This document shows, one piece after another, positions 63,192 through 64,000 of a stretch of DNA of 64,000 nucleotides (position 1 is its first letter; every line of letters starts with the position of its first letter). This DNA comes from an uncultured Thermomicrobiaceae bacterium (GTDB lineage: Bacteria; Chloroflexota; Chloroflexia; Thermomicrobiales; Thermomicrobiaceae), in the NCBI GenBank assembly GCA_938082375.1, contig CALKCJ010000019.1, forward strand, positions 51,867-115,866. Reading direction: 5' to 3'. Position numbers and translations under genes: made by a program. The notes beneath the pieces are model-generated. The model worked only from the letters and a program-made list of their open reading frames with translations, had not been told where the DNA came from and did not search any database.

Positions 63192-63300
63192 GGCGATCTC
63201 GCTCTCCTGCCGATGCTGGTGCCTCTCAGGCTGTCCCAATCCTAGCGCAGCCGGGCGATGAGCGTGAACCGCGCGACTGCGGCCCGGCCGGCTCAGGGTT

Positions 63301-63340
63301 GCAAACTTTGACATAAAGAAAAACAGAACGTTGGTGAGGC
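63301..63340. other. AT-rich patch upstream of fdnG
   Basis: The gap 63192-63473 is mostly GC-rich, but 63301-63340 is unusually AT-rich (AAACTTTGACATAAAGAAAA and beyond). It is the only credible site for the formate dehydrogenase promoter, though no well-spaced -35/-10 pair can be fixed. An unanchored CTTT...AAAG symmetry is too short to call an operator. Confidence 0.35.
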
Positions 63341-63473
63341 CCAGCGCGACGCTCGAGCGCCGGTCACGCGTTGGCCGGCCACGGAGATGCGGGTGAGTGG
63401 GGAAGACGTTGCCGAGCGGAACGCGAGCCAAGCAGACCGAAGCCAGTGAGCCCCTGAGCCGCTGGGAGGCTGG

Positions 63474-63992
63474 TCAGATTGCCAGGTGGCCGCGCAGGAT
63501 CAGGTAGCCTGGCAGCCAGGCGGTCAGGATTCCTTCGAGTAACGTGACGGCGCCGACGAAGTTGGCCGTGAGTCGTCGCGGCACCAGGAGCAGGAAGTAG
63601 AAGAACCACAGCACCCCCCAGGCCAGCCAGTCGAGGCCCAGCCACCAGTCCCAGGCCTTCTGTGCGCCCATCAGGATCTCGATCCCGATCGGCACCGCGG
63701 TGATGGCCACGAAGAGCGAGTACCAGCCCAGACCTCGCCCGTCGAGCTGGAAGATCCGGTTGATGGCTATCCACAGGTAGGTGAAGGCGAACAGGAGCAC
63801 CAGCGCGCCGAACGCGATTTCCCCGGTGATCTCCGCTCCCGAGCGGAAGGCTGAGGCGACGGCGGCCAGGAAAGCGATGCCGCCGGCAAAGATGTTGATC
63901 ACCGCGATCTCGCGGTCGCCGATCCGGCCCATCAGCCAGAGGCCGTTGAGGGTGAGGACGGCGCCGACCCAGAGGAGCACGAACCCGATCAT
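63474..63992 (-). CDS. AmiS/UreI-family transporter
   Basis: 172-residue protein with six predicted membrane helices, starting MIGFVLLWVGAVLTLNGLWL. This matches the AmiS/UreI family: acid-gated urea channel of Helicobacter and the amide channel beside amidase genes. It probably conducts urea or short amides. Its neighbour upstream lies outside the window, so partner enzyme (urease, amidase or formamidase) is unknown. It is followed after 282 bp by the formate dehydrogenase operon, which would be consistent with formamide-derived formate, but that is inference. Confidence 0.85.
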   Translation of the reverse strand: MIGFVLLWVGAVLTLNGLWLMGRIGDREIAVINIFAGGIAFLAAVASAFRSGAEITGEIAFGALVLLFAFTYLWIAINRIFQLDGRGLGWYSLFVAITAVPIGIEILMGAQKAWDWWLGLDWLAWGVLWFFYFLLLVPRRLTANFVGAVTLLEGILTAWLPGYLILRGHLAI

Positions 63993-64000
63993 CCCTGGCC

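Noticed and set aside
61233..63245. Long plus-strand frame of 670 codons over the formate dehydrogenase gene
   Set aside because: It is antisense to fdnG, has no ribosome site and reads as low-complexity Val/Gly/Leu/Arg sequence produced by the high GC content. The minus strand has clear family motifs throughout.
63301..63330. FNR-like box upstream of fdnG
   Set aside because: TTGACATAAAG has one half-site only; no matching inverted half at the required spacing.
1..64000. CRISPR arrays, insertion sequences, prophage genes
   Set aside because: No regularly spaced repeats, transposase, integrase or phage structural genes were found on reading the window.

Overview
The window is GC-rich (roughly 65%), densely packed and rich in translationally coupled genes: ATGA or GTGA overlaps join most neighbours. 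Gene content suggests a thermophilic, respiratory bacterium of the Chloroflexota, most likely class Thermomicrobia (Thermomicrobium/Sphaerobacter-like). The clues are an F420-type oxidoreductase, the type of leuCD, NirK, a NrfD-anchored formate dehydrogenase, and MoxR/DUF58/DUF4129 and MlrC genes. The taxonomic call is inference from gene content, not from a marker gene. I see no insertion sequence, prophage, CRISPR array or replication origin. There is one tRNA, tRNA-Leu(UAG).

Layout, left to right. 1-2950: leuC-leuD-leuB (leucine synthesis). 3173-4315: Tat/lipoprotein copper nitrite reductase (NirK). 4634-13395: a tightly coupled eight-gene minus-strand operon for a membrane-bound molybdo-enzyme. 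Its genes are a catalytic subunit, a 4x[4Fe-4S] subunit, a NrfD-type quinone subunit, a small membrane protein, a TorD chaperone, an HdrA/MvhD-like polyferredoxin, an FmdE protein and a DoxX/DoxD protein. It is preceded on the same strand by a NarX/NarL-like two-component pair (13646-15704). 15846-16506: an A-type Fe-S carrier and tRNA-Leu. 16665-26359: a GntR regulator divergent from an ECF transporter (S, T, A1, A2), followed by a hydantoinase, a D-aminoacylase-like enzyme, a YgeY-like M20 hydrolase and a threonine-synthase-like PLP enzyme; this looks like one uptake-and-catabolism module. 26470-31038: an unknown protein, a phytoene-desaturase-like flavoprotein, an LLM flavin oxidoreductase, YbaK and GreA.

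31485-36852: hemC-hemD-hemB-hemL-hemA, the C5 haem pathway from glutamyl-tRNA to uroporphyrinogen III. 37112-40499: a cellulose-synthase-like glycosyltransferase carrying an N-terminal MshEN (c-di-GMP-type) domain, plus a polytopic membrane partner. 40528-43980: a phosphosulfolactate synthase (ComA) homologue and a penicillin-acylase-family Ntn hydrolase. 44227-44778: a 53-residue membrane protein not previously obvious and a probable frameshifted membrane-protein remnant. 44812-48601: moxR, DUF58, DUF4129. 48742-55361: a peptide-type ABC binding protein with two permeases (no ATPases), an MlrC/M81 peptidase and a CapA-like protein. 55440-57966: a P1B ATPase with a CSC transport motif under a CmtR-like ArsR repressor, which has a perfect 20-bp operator. 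58218-63191: formate dehydrogenase (NrfD-like, Fe-S and catalytic subunits). 63474-63992: an AmiS/UreI-type channel.

The strongest discoveries are four. (1) The formate dehydrogenase catalytic gene is interrupted by an in-frame TGA at 62655-62657 that is read as selenocysteine, and a SECIS hairpin with a GGUCU loop lies directly after it. (2) The eight-gene molybdo-enzyme operon lacks one of the usual four Fe-S cysteines in its catalytic subunit and includes FmdE, DoxX and HdrA-like partners. (3) The ECF transporter's two ATPases carry complementary defects, predicting one degenerate and one canonical ATP site. (4) The c-di-GMP-type 24-5-24 MshEN motif is fused to a membrane glycosyltransferase.
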